From positions 21,385,819-21,449,818 of the forward strand of contig NC_061868.1 in NCBI RefSeq assembly GCF_907164915.1: DNA of 64,000 nt. Direction: 5' to 3'. The notes beneath the pieces are model-generated. The model saw only the letters and a program-made list of their open reading frames with translations. It had not been told where the DNA came from and ran no database searches. The DNA is from Impatiens glandulifera. Its lineage: Eukaryota > Streptophyta > Magnoliopsida > Ericales > Balsaminaceae. Position numbers and translations under genes: made by a program. This document shows, in pieces, positions 32,072-42,186 of the stretch (positions are counted from its first letter, which is position 1; each line of letters starts with the position of its first letter).

Positions 32072-32818
32072 ATGTCTTCCTTCCGTCCAAAATCGATTCA
32101 AGTGGATTTTAAATCTGTATCCACTCTGAGATCTCCGGGCATGATCAAAATATTTAAATCTCTAAAAGCCTCCGGGCTGAGAAAGTTCCTCACCCCTCAT
32201 GAACTCTATCATGAACAGTTGGTTCATGAATTTTTCGAAACCGTTGGCTTTTATCAGGATAAAGTCATTGTTGAGGTCGTGATGGGCCAGATGATCTGCA
32301 TCACCGAAGAGTGATTCGGTATGTTTTTCCAGCTTCCAAATGAATGTATTGATGAGTTTTCAACCACTCCGCCTGACTTAATGATTACAATGATGAAAGT
32401 CATCTCTGATTCTCCTCAAGTGGACTTTCATTGAAAGAAAAACCTCCTGAAGGATGAGTTTGCTCTTCTAAGCGATATCATCTCAAAATCCTTTCTCTCC
32501 AAAGAGTCTTCTTACAAGTATTGTACGAAGGTCTTTCAAATGATAGTGGCTATCACCAGGGGTATTCCTGTCAACTAGACAAGCTTCCTCTTCGAAAATC
32601 TCGTCAGAATGGTTGTTGCTCGGAAGACTATTTTTGGTTTTGATGGTCCTCTTAGCTCTCTTCTTTGTTTCCTTCTGAATGAACCCGGTAAGAGTTTTCA
32701 CCTTCCTTCTAAAATCCTGAACAATCAGAAGGTTGTCGATTACGTTCAAAGGGTGAAAACGCTCAAATCCAAGAAAAGGAAAAGAGATATCTCCAACCCT
32801 CTTCTAACCGCAGTATAA
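32072..32818 (+). pseudogene. Accessory ORF of element A (short form, 249 codons, three nonsense codons)
   Basis: This is the N-terminal family domain only. From MSSFRPKSIQVDFKSVSTL it has GLRKFLTPHELYHEQLV, FFETVGFY, an FFQLPNE motif, a DIISKSF segment and MIVAITRGIPVN, ending with the basic KSKKRKRDIS (about 32764-32793), a likely nuclear signal. The whole 747 bases are in one frame; three single-codon stops (at 32312, near 32434, near 32576) are the only damage. The second conserved segment, the coiled coil and the Gly-rich tail of B are absent, and only about 300 bases separate it from the polypurine tract. The function is unknown. It occupies the env-like position of Sireviruses but has no membrane segment. 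Confidence 0.8.
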
Positions 32819-33118
32819 AAGACTTCCTAGGTTGAAGAATCATCCTTTCCAGTGAAGTGATAGGAAGAAGAAGAAGAATAGAATAGAATATAAATTTCTT
32901 TATGAAATTTCTTTTTTTTATATTTTGATGATGTTTCTGGTGTAAACCTATTTTGGTTACTTTGAACAATGTTTTGTGTGTTTCTTCTGAAAATACTCAT
33001 TTGTGATTTATCTGATTTTGACATTTTGAATGTTTTACTTGCATGCAAATAGGGTTTGTTTATATGATGAATGCATATTTTGGTATATATATATATGCAG
33101 GTTTTCAATTTCTTCATC

Positions 33119-33132
33119 AAAAAGGGGGAAAT
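33119..33132 (+). other. Polypurine tract of element A
   Basis: AAAAAGGGGGAAAT directly abuts the 3' LTR start (TGTTGGG at 33133). It is the expected primer for plus-strand synthesis. Confidence 0.9.
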
Positions 33133-35070
33133 TGTTGGGTCAAATTATTTTGACTAAGTGTTGAAATAATTTAACCATTAAGATTTTGATGATGAAATGA
33201 CTTATGAGTTATGATGCAGGTGTATCGAAATCATATTTCATAAGACTTGGCTCTAATGAGAGTCATTAGACCGATTTTGGCATTAGATGCAAGGAATTAG
33301 ACGTGTAGTCTAACTCAGCAGAGTTAAACGTGCAGTCTAATGAATGCACAGAATTAGACGTGCAGTCTAACTCAGTGGAGTTAGACGTGCAGTCTAATAG
33401 ATCACAGAATTAGACGTACAGTCTAACTCAGTGGAGTTAGACGTGCAGTCTAATAGATTTCGGAATTAGACGTGTAGTCTAATGTATTTGGAATTAGACG
33501 CGTAGTCTAACTTAGTGGAGTTAGACGTGCAGTCTAATATATGAGGAATTAGACGTGCAGTCTAACTCAGTGGAGTTAGACGTGCAGTCTAATGGATTGT
33601 GAAAGTTAGACGTAAGTCTAACTCCTTCAAAGTTAGACGTAAGTCTAACTCCTTCAGACAAGTCTGAGGTAGAACCGGAATTAGACGTGCAGTCTAACTC
33701 ATGGATTTAGACGTGCAGTCTAATGGTTATTGGATAATTAGACGTGTAGTCTAATTAAGTGAAAGTTAGACGTAAGTCTAACTCCTTCAGACAAGTCTAA
33801 GGTAGAACCAGAATTAGACGTGCAGTCTAACTCAGTGGAGTTAGACGTGCACTCTAATGGTTATTTGATAATTATACGTGTAGTCTAAGTAAGTGAAAGT
33901 TAGACGTAAGTCTAACTCCTTCAGACAAGTCTGAGGTAGAACCAGAATTAGACGTGCAGTCTAACTCAGTGGAGTTAGACGTGCAGTCTAATGGTTATTG
34001 GATAATTAGACGTTTAGTCTAATTAAGTGAAAGTTAGACGTAAGTCTAACTCCTTCAGACAAGTCTGAAGTGATTGTAATTAGACGTAAGTCTAATTCTA
34101 TTAGACTAGGTGGTCTAATTGACTCTGTTATTAGATGGGGATGTTTGATTTCATTAGACTGATTTTCACAATCTGTCTAACTGAAATACGTCTAATGCTC
34201 AGCTTAAGCAGTATGCTTGAAGCTAGCACCCGCCTACCCACGTACTATAGCTGTACCCTACTCCTGCTCCACTTTCTAGTGAAGATCAGTACAATAGTTA
34301 TATGCAACCAACCAACGAATGTCACGTAAGAGAATTTTCTTCGTATTACTTGTTTTGTAGGTACATCTCTGATAGAATATTCGGCGCACTACCAGTTGTG
34401 TACGGCCACGATCCTTGTGCTCAGTACCGGCTGTGTACAATGGAGGCTTTCTAATGAAAGAGTACGACGTATCATTCTAAAAGATTCGACCGTTAGCTCC
34501 CTCTCAGTATTTAACAAATCTCAAGGACAACGGACAATCTGCCTCACGAATTGCCAAATTTTACAAAGAGTTCATCTACATTTTATGATTGCTATTCTAG
34601 AGAGAGAAATTAAGCCTTTTACTGTGAAGCTGCTTTCTGATTGTACTGTGTGTGAATCAAGAGAGAGATAGAATCAAAAACACATTTAGTTGAGTGATAT
34701 TCTTCATCTTGTAAATTGAACATAGTGTGTTCTGTTCAATGGTGAGCTAAGTGTGTGTAAACTGTATTTGATTCGAATCATATTATAGTGAATCCTTCCG
34801 GTGGTATGAAGAAGGGGTGACGTAGGAGAGTTTCTCCGAACATCCATAAACAAACTATTGTATTCTTCATTTCTGTCATCTTTTCATCTTTCATCTTGAG
34901 CTTCAAACCCAAGTAAACAATTCCGCCTTAAATCTATTTCAAGTGTTTACAAGTGTTTACATAGAATATAAAGTGAATTAAATCCCTAACATGATTTCTT
35001 TCAAACCGTTTTTCATAAGCCTTCATCAATAGCCAGACCCCTGTCTCTATCGATAAAGTCGATCCTATCA
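33133..35070 (+). repeat. 3' LTR of element A (1,938 bp)
   Basis: Pairs with 24885-26884. The dyad array is at about 33295-34125 and differs from the 5' copy in the number and order of units, which explains most of the 62-base length difference. U5 motifs are intact: GGGGTGACGTAGGAG and the GGAGAGTTTCTCC hairpin near 34815-34841. It ends GATCCTATCA, followed by the GATTC duplication. Confidence 0.95.
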
Positions 35071-35165
35071 GATTCGAAGATGATTTCTTTTGTTTCGCTA
35101 TCACGAGATGACAGAACCGAATCAAAGTTGATAATGAGTGATGTTCGAAGGACTGAATGATTCAT
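35071..35165 (-). pseudogene. Accessory ORF 2 of element I, N-terminal part
   Basis: The start at 35165 opens MNHSVLRTSLIINFDSVL, with the family's hallmark FDSV near the N-terminus. The frame runs without a stop into the GATTC target duplication at 35071-35075 and continues at 24884 on the other side of element A. The G copy of this ORF (MSLAFARTSLIVDFDSIM) supports the start. Confidence 0.85.
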
Positions 35166-35250
35166 GTTGAAGATATGAAGTAGAAGAAGAATGTCTGAGT
35201 TTATAGAGATAATCGAAGAAGGAATGTTGTGGTTTGAATGAAAGAGAGTT

Positions 35251-35264
35251 GCTTTTTAAATAAG
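35251..35264 (-). promoter_or_regulatory. TATA-like box upstream of aORF2 (element I)
   Basis: The minus strand reads CTTATTTAAAAAGC about 90 bases before the ATG at 35165. Element G has CTATTTAATAAG at the matching distance (about 57299-57314). Confidence 0.5.
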
Positions 35265-35707
35265 ATATCGATTTTGAAAACATTTAAGAGTCTCATTAAA
35301 TGAGGAATCTAGCCGTTATGAAACATCTTGTCATATTTCCCATAAAGGGTACTTTTTAATATTGTGAAAAAGAGTTTCTTTTTCAGAAGAATATCTTGGG
35401 AAATTACAAAGTAAACTGACATATTAAAAGTAACCGATCAAATTTTAAAACGCCTTCTTGAGAACATTTTTGAAAATGGCCGGTATTTTGAAATATCCGA
35501 TTTTGATAGGAAAAGCGGCAGCTTCTCCATGAGAGTATGCCAGGATGAAAATAAGATAACCATATATGAATTTAAGGTTAAACATCTTTAAAATAAATTC
35601 GAAATACATTTAAGCCGATAGTTCATTGAAGAGATAATACATAACCGATATGAGAGGTAAAATAATCGGTTTACTTTCAAAATATATAAAAATGTTTGAT
35701 CCTAGGA
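35265..35707. other. Spacer between aORF1 and aORF2 of element I
   Basis: No reading frame is recognised. A segment CAGCTTCTCCATGAGAGTATG-like at about 35517-35540 matches 57588-57612 in element G and resembles the spacer just after pol (37155-37180, 59202-59230), which suggests the spacer was duplicated together with the ORF. Confidence 0.45.
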
Positions 35708-36443
35708 TTAATGATTTGGAGGTCCAAGAGCTGGATTTTTTCTGATTCTTGCTCTATTCACCCGATCGATGTACGCCTGGATCCTCTCCTTTGTTAAGAG
35801 TTGGTTTAGGTAGAGGATAGCTCTTCGACCGAGGAAGACATCAAGGTCAAATAATAGACCGCACAGTTGGGGAGCATATTTGATCATTCTTCCGTTTAAG
35901 GAGATCATCTTCTTCAGATTGTTGAAGATGATCCTAGACCAATTCACCGGAGTGCCTTCGGTGATGGAAATCATCATCTCGAAGACCTTCTAGGAATAGG
36001 TTTGAGTGTTTTCCTTGGCAAGAATATTCTTACCAATGATCTCACACAAGATCTGAAATTCATTTTGAAGAGAGCTTTTGGAACCATAGGTGTCCACCGG
36101 AGTCATGGTTCCGGAAAAGTGATGGCGCATCTTATTGATGACCATGGGTGAGATAGAGAGGTTAGTGAAACCTTCAGTAAGTAGCTCGCAACTACTTGCG
36201 AAGTCTATCTCGCTAAAGACCAAAGATTGTCCTTGGATTTCGGTAATGATAAGATCCTCCTGAATTACCTTGGCAGTGCTCAAGAATTCGAGGACTACGT
36301 CATAGTTTATTGCGTATCTGTCCTCTAGGAATGGTCTTAGACTACTCAATCTTCCGTAAAGTTGCGCAGACCTCAATGTCGTCAATTTGTGAAATTGATT
36401 CGAAATCGGCTGGAAGAATTGTGTTTGAGAGAGAGCGAGACAT
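35708..36443 (-). pseudogene. Accessory ORF 1 (aORF1) of element I, broken
   Basis: First of the three accessory ORFs after pol. The start at 36443 reads MSRSLSNTILPADFES, close to the G copy MYHTLSNNTLLVDFES. A frameshift near 36370 is followed by LRPFLEDRYAINYDVVLEF, an LLTEGFTNLS stretch in place of the LP-EG motif, EFQILCEIIGKNILAKE, a stop, and MMISITEGTPVNWSRIIFNNL with IKYAPQLCGLLFDLD and AYIDRVNRARIRK. The length of 736 bases is not a multiple of three. It has only the N-terminal family domain with no basic tail. It shares more with aORF1 of G than with aORF2 or aORF3 of its own element, so the three ORFs diverged before I and G separated. Confidence 0.8.
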
Positions 36444-36500
36444 TTTTAAGGAGTAGTTTCCTTGTGTTTGATAGAGAGTGATTTGAGAAGATGAAAGATG

Positions 36501-36515
36501 TGATATTAAATAGAC
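36501..36515 (-). promoter_or_regulatory. TATA-like box upstream of aORF1 (element I)
   Basis: The minus strand reads GTCTATTTAATATCA about 60-70 bases before the ATG at 36443. Element G has CTATTTATATATCG at 58558-58570. Confidence 0.5.
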
Positions 36516-37242
36516 AAGGAATCGGTTTACATATCTAGTTACAATCTAAGTATAGTTAGATATGAATGATAGTTATTTCAAAATGGTTAATGATGAAAGG
36601 CAAGTGTATTATATTTTCAAGAAATACTATTTTAGTGAAATGTCAGTCTTTCTTTTGAACAGTGATAGGCATAGGTCTTCACGTTGTTTGAGGTGAGACT
36701 ATTTCATTTTTCACAGGATTATGTTCAAGAATATATGACAAAAATTGTCTAGTTGTCTCATGCTGACTGGAAAATGAAATTACCGAAGTTATAGTGTAAG
36801 TAATCGGTTGGCTTTTTGTGACCGATTTTATAGAGATAGGTTATTCAATATTGAAGAAATATCGTTTCTGCTTGAAGTAGAAAACTGTAGGTGGCAGTTA
36901 TTTAGTTTAGAGAATAATCCATCTAATTTTTCCGATTCACTTAGGCTGCTCAATTTGTTTACAGTTATTCTGGTAAAGTGATTTAGTCGATCTCAAGAGG
37001 AGACAACTTTCCGTCTTATATACTTGATTTTCTTTCATTTTGATCTTTTATGCACATAACGGATGCATGTCAATGTCTGACCATTTTTTAATTATAAAAG
37101 AAAATGTAGATATTTAGAAAATACGATCAGTTTTAAAAGAATGTCGAAGACATGATTTGAGAAGCGGAAGCTTCTCATGAACGGTTTTTAATGAATGCAA
37201 GTCATGAGAAAGTATTAATTTTCTAAAAGCATGCAGGAGAAT
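36516..37242. other. Spacer between pol and aORF1 of element I
   Basis: Non-coding. It contains the hairpin GAGAAGC-N4-GCTTCTC at about 37158-37176 and a TTTAGTGAAATGTCAGTC stretch (about 36632) also found in element G near 58680. There are no TTAGAC dyads, unlike the equivalent spacer of family I. Confidence 0.5.
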
Positions 37243-38700
37243 CTAAGGAATAATTTGACCGTTATCAGCAAGTTCCAAAATAGTTCTAAAATAAGAGAAC
37301 TTAACTTCATGTAGTGCCTTCATAAAATTTTCGGCCACTTGATGTTCGGTTGAGACATACTTCAGCCAGATATGCTTCTACTACACATGCTCCCGGATGA
37401 AGTAATTCCTTATGTCAATATGCTTTGTTCTTGAGTGTAACACCGGATTGTATGTTATTGCTATAGCGTTGGTGTTATCACAGAAGATTGGAGATTCCTC
37501 AGCTGTGATCCCGAAGTCCCTCAGTTGATGTTGAATCCATAGAAGCTGAGCACAACAGTTGTCGGCTGCGAGATACTCTGTTTCCGCTGTTGAAGTTACA
37601 ACTGAAGTTTTCTCATGTCCCACTGGTACTCTTCTAGTCGATTTTACAACCTGCATAATTTGCATTAAAGTAGCTCGTTAGATTAAAATTGGAATCCTTC
37701 GGATACCACAGTCCCACATCTTGAGTCCCTTTTAGATATTTTAAAATTATTTTAGCTGTAATGTAATGAGATTGTTTAGGATTATCCTGGAATCTCCCGC
37801 ATACTCCGACTGCAAACAAGATGTTCGGTCGGCTAGCTGTTAGGTATAGAAGTGAGTCGATTATTCCACGATAGGCTGTGATGTCCACTCTTTGACCGTC
37901 TTCATCCTTATCCAGCTTGATTGATGAACTCATTGGAGTGGAAGATGCAGAGCAGTTTTCCATCCCAAATTTCTTTACCAGCTCCCTTATATACTTATAT
38001 TGATTTATGAAAGTTCCTCCTTCGATCTTCCGAACCTGGAGAGCTAAAAAGAAACTTAACTCCCCCATTATACTCATTTCAAATTTTTCAGTCATCATCT
38101 TCAAGAATTTTTCACATAATTTAAGGTCGGTTGAGACAAAAATAATATCATCTACATAAATTTGAACAAGTAAGATATGTTCCTTTTTCTCAAATTTAAA
38201 TAGGGTCTTATCTACCGATCCTATAATGAAATCATGGTTGAATAAAAATTTTGTTAAGGTGTCATACCAAGTTCTAGGAGCTTGTTTTAAACCGTAAATT
38301 GCTTTGTCTAGCCTATACACATGACTAATTAAATCAGGATTTTTTAAACCTAGAGGCTGCTCAACATACACCTCCTCACTTAATTCACCATTTAGAAATG
38401 CACTTTTAACATCCATTTCAAAGACTTTAAAATTTTTGAAAGAAGCAAATGCAAAAAATATTCTAATTGCCTTTAGTCTAGCCACATGAGCGAATGATTC
38501 TTCAAAATCATTCTCTTCTTCCTATTTATATCCTTGGGCCACTAGTCTAGCCTTGTTCCTCGTAACCAAACTATTTTCATTGAGTTTACTTCTAAACACT
38601 CATCTTGTTCCGATGACCGATTGCTTTTTCGGTCTTGGAATTAATTGTCAGACTTTATTCCTCTCAAACTAGTTTAATTCCTCTTGCATTACTAAAATCC
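37243..38700 (-). pseudogene. Reverse transcriptase and RNase H of element I
   Basis: On the minus strand, RT motifs are [12 protein letters not shown] (about 38560), [20 protein letters not shown] (about 38430-38370), [19 protein letters not shown] and [11 protein letters not shown] with intact YVDD (38161-38132). RNase H reads NYAGCKID and is then disrupted. About 15 codons normally holding the STSGTCQFLG motif are lost or scrambled at about 37640-37660, after which STAETEYLAADNCC and NPVLHSRTKHIDIRNYF are kept. It ends with a stop at 37243 after DNGQIIP, which corresponds to DSSQIIP in element G. Confidence 0.9.
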
Positions 38701-39512
38701 ATTCGGGATCCAGCAATTTTTCATCCACCTTTTTCGTCTCAATCTGTGATATGAAATCAGAGTTTTCATATTCTTCCAACAGTTGATGCCTAGTTCGGAT
38801 GGGTAGAAAGGGGTTACCTATATTAAGCTCAAGAGGACGATATTTGTTCCATTATTCGGTCCAGAAATGTCTTCTAAATGACCGGTTATTTGATCAAAGT
38901 TAGACAGACTGGTAGGCTGAACAATTTTAAGCCGACCGATTTCCTCAGCAGATAGTGAGGTGTCAACTTCCTGCTGTGAAGCAGCTTGATCCTGTTGATT
39001 TCCAACATCAACCGTTTGGTCATAGACAAACCGTTTAAAGACCGAAATCTCTTCTTCACTATCAGAATGAATATTTAAATTTTCCAATCTGTTGTGTAGA
39101 TCAAAGGATGATGCAGTATTACTTTCAACCGATTCATCAAAAACAATGTGTGATGATTCTTCAACAGTTAAAGTCCTAGTATTGTACACTATATATGCTT
39201 TACTAACATTAGAATAGCCTAGCATGATGCCAACATCAGATTTTGCATCGAAAGCGGTCAAGTAGTTTTTTCCATTGTTATGAATGTAACACTTATAGCC
39301 AAAGATACTAAAATATAGGATGTTAGGAACTTTGTCATGGTATACTTTAAAAGGCATTTTGTTAAGACGTTTATTAATCATTGACCGATTTTGAGTATAG
39401 CATGCAGTATTGATAACCTCTGCCCAAAATATTTTAGCAGTGCCTGAATTGGCTATCATGGATCTTGTGGCTTCCTTGTGAGTTCGGTTTCTTCTCTCGG
39501 TCAGTCTATTTC
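38701..39512 (-). pseudogene. Integrase C-terminal half and linker of element I
   Basis: Downstream piece of the integrase cut by solo LTR J. From 39512 it reads on through TERRNRTHKEATRSM, KIFWAEVINTACYTQNRSMI, FGYKCYIHNNGKNYLTAFD, GYSNVSKAYIVYNTRT and EESSHIVFDE, then an acidic linker and the start of RT. A typical Sirevirus integrase-to-RT linker lies here. Frameshifts occur near 38820 and 38520. Confidence 0.85.
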
Positions 39513-41268
39513 TGATAGGATCGGCTTAATCAATAGAGACGGGGGTCTGGCGATTGATAAAGGCTTAAGAAAAACGGTTTGAAAGAAATCTTGTTAGGGA
39601 TTTAATTCACTTTCTATTTTATGCAAACTCTTGTAAACACTTGAAACAGAATCAAGTGTGGAATGTTTACCTGGATTTGAAGCTTAAGATGAGAAATGAA
39701 AAGATGACAGAAAAGAACAACACAACAATTTGTTTATGGATGTTCGGAGCAAACTCACCTACGTCACCCCTTCTTCCAACCACCGGAAGGATTCACTATA
39801 ATATGATTCGAATCAAATACACTTTGCACACACTTAACACATTGTTGAACAGAACACACTCTGTTCAACTTACAATATGAAGAATATCACTCATTTAAAG
39901 GATGATTTGATTCTAACTCTCTCTTGATTAACACACAGTACAATCAGGAAAGCAGCTTCACAGTATGAATGTTCAAAGGCTTGATTTCTCAGTAAGCAAG
40001 ATGATCGACTGATTTCTCTCTCTGTAAATTCCGGCAGTTCGTCCGTTGTCCTTAGGAATCTTTAAATATGCATAGATACCAACGGTCGAATCTTCAGAAT
40101 GATACGTGGCACTCTTCCATTGGAACGCCTCCATAGTACACAGCAGACTCTAAATACAAGGATCGTGGTCGTACGCAACAGGTACTGTGCCGAATATTCT
40201 TTAGAGATTTACCTACAAAACAAGTAGTGGGAAGGATATTCACCTACGTGTCATTAGTTAATTGGATGCATAGAGTTGTCATACTGATCTTCACAAGAAC
40301 GTGGAGCAGAAGTAGCTAACAGTTATAGTATGTGGGTAGACGGGTGCTATCTTCAAGCAACTGCTTAAGAAAAACAATTAGACGTATTTCAATTAGACGA
40401 CCTCGTCTAATGAAATCAAACGTCCCCGTCTAATAGAAGAATCTATTAAACCACCTGGTATAATGGAATTAGACTTACGTCTAATTACAATCACTTCAGA
40501 CTAATCTGAAGGAGTTAGACTGCACGTCTAACTTTCATAAGTTACACTGCACGTCTAACTTTCTCTTTCTATTAGACTGCACGTCTAACTTCGCTGAGTT
40601 AGACTGCACATCTAATTCCGTTCCACTTCAGACTAATCTGAAGGAGTTAGACTATACGTCTAACTTTCACAATCCATTAGACTGCACGTCTAACTCCGCT
40701 GAGTTAGATTGCACGTCTAATTCCGAAATCCATTAGACTGCACGTCTAACTCTGCTGAGTTAGACTGCACGTCTAATTCTGAGATTCATTAGATTGCACG
40801 TCTAACTCCGCTGAGTTAGACTGCACGTCTAATTCCGAAATTCATTAGACTACACGTCTAACTCCGCTGAGTTAGACTGCACGTCTAATTCCAAAATTCA
40901 TTAGACTGCACGTCTAACTCCGCTGAGTTAGACTGCACGTCTAACTCCGCTGAGTTAGACTGCACGTCTAATTCCGAAATCTATTAGACTGCATGTCTAA
41001 GTCCACGAGTTAGACTGCACGTCTAATTACGAGATCTATTAGACTGCAAGTCTAACTCCATGAGTTAGACTGCAAGTCTAAGTCCATGAGTTAGACTGCA
41101 CGTCTAATTCATACATCTAATACCAAATCAATTTAATGAGCCTCATTATAACCAAGTCTAATGAAATCTGATTTTGATACACCTGCATCAAGAACAGTTA
41201 GACGTATATATAATCCATTCATCATTTCATCATCAAAATTCCAATAGTAAAAATAATTTGACCCAACA
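39513..41268 (-). repeat. Solo LTR J (family I, 1,756 bp)
   Basis: The termini are exact: on the minus strand TGTTGGGTCAAATTATTTTT (41268) to GCCGATCCTATCA (39513). The flanks ATTTC (39508-39512) and ATTTT (41269-41273) match at four of five bases and represent the target duplication with one later change. There is no PBS or polypurine tract. The TTAGAC dyad array (about 40380-41115) contains a repeated block in which TTAGACTGCACGTCTAA alternates with TCCGCTGAG. A TATTTAAA box is at about 40061-40068. It lies exactly inside the QQN motif of the element I integrase. Confidence 0.93.
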
Positions 41269-42186
41269 ATTTTATTGAGGGTTCTAGCCCTAAACAACTC
41301 GTGTATAATATCAGATTCCTTAAGAGTTGCAGTTAATGTACTATTAGTAAATTCAGTACCTCTATCACTTCTAATTTTATTTACACGTACCAATTTCTCA
41401 TTTTGTACTCTTTTAAGCATTTTGATCAGATTTGGAGTAGCTTGATTTTTAGATACTAAAAATATAATCCAAGTGTATCTAGAATAATCATCAATAATTA
41501 CCATGGTGTAATGTATTCCTCCTAGGCTAGTGACCCAAATCGGTCCAAATAAATCCATATGGAGTAATTTTAGACATCGGCTTGATTGAGTATTCCCTTT
41601 ACTTTTAATAGTGGGTTTTATTTGTTTACTCATTTGACATGAAGAACATATTTTATCTTTAGAAAATTTCATGTTATGAATTCCCTGAACTAATTCTTTA
41701 GTGCAGATATAGTTAATTGTTTGAAGTTCAAGTGGTTTAATTTTTTTTGCCAAAGTTATCATGCAAACCGAGTTATCACATTTAGTTTTCTAGTTTACTT
41801 TGTAAATGTTTCCTAACCTATTTCCAATTAGTAAAGTACTACCTTGTTGATTTTTAACTAAGCATGCATGTTTATGAAATTCTACCGTATATCCTACATC
41901 GCACATTCGACTATTACTTAGCAGATTAAAATGTAGATTTTCAAAAAGAAGTACATTGTTTATAGTTAGGTTGCCATGGACAATCTTACCATTGCCCACA
42001 ACTTTACCTTTGAAATTGTCACCGAAAATTATCATTGAACCGGATTTTTGCACAATTTCGGTCAACAGCTTGCCATTTCCTGTCATTATGCCTAGAACAA
42101 CCGCTGTCCAAGTACCATTCCTAATTTTCCAACTGTTTAATCTGTTTGACCTGCAAAATATAACTATTTACACCTTTTTGGTACCC
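41269..42186 (-). pseudogene. Protease and integrase N-terminal half of element I
   Basis: The protease motif YLDSGCSRH is intact at about 42110-42084, but one extra base follows it and shifts the frame before MTGNGKLLTEI. The downstream NLHFNLLSNSRMCD and EFHKHACLVKN segments are typical of Sirevirus protease-integrase borders. Integrase has KICSSCQMSKQ (zinc-binding), the first Asp in LLHMDLFGPI (about 41570), YSRYTWIIFL and the second Asp in RSDRGTEF (about 41370), then HELFRARTLN, where LTR J interrupts it at 41268. Confidence 0.88.

Larger units (their letters stand above)
24885..35070 (+). mobile_element. Element A: complete Sirevirus-like Ty1/copia (family I), TSD GATTC
   Basis: The 5' LTR is 24885-26884 (2,000 bp) and the 3' LTR is 33133-35070 (1,938 bp). 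Both start TGTTGGGTCAAAT and end TATCA. GATTC is duplicated at 24880-24884 and 35071-35075. The PBS follows the 5' LTR and the polypurine tract precedes the 3' LTR. Between them are gag, protease, integrase, RT, RNase H, a spacer with TTAGAC dyads, and one accessory ORF. By eye about 8-9 of the first 185 LTR positions differ between the two LTRs, so it is a fairly young but not very recent insertion. All coding parts carry stops or frameshifts. It is inserted in aORF2 of element I. Confidence 0.95.

Noticed and set aside
41133..41268. C-terminal tail of the open integrase frame after the RTLNKI motif
   Set aside because: These codons are read from the inserted LTR J, so they are not part of the integrase.
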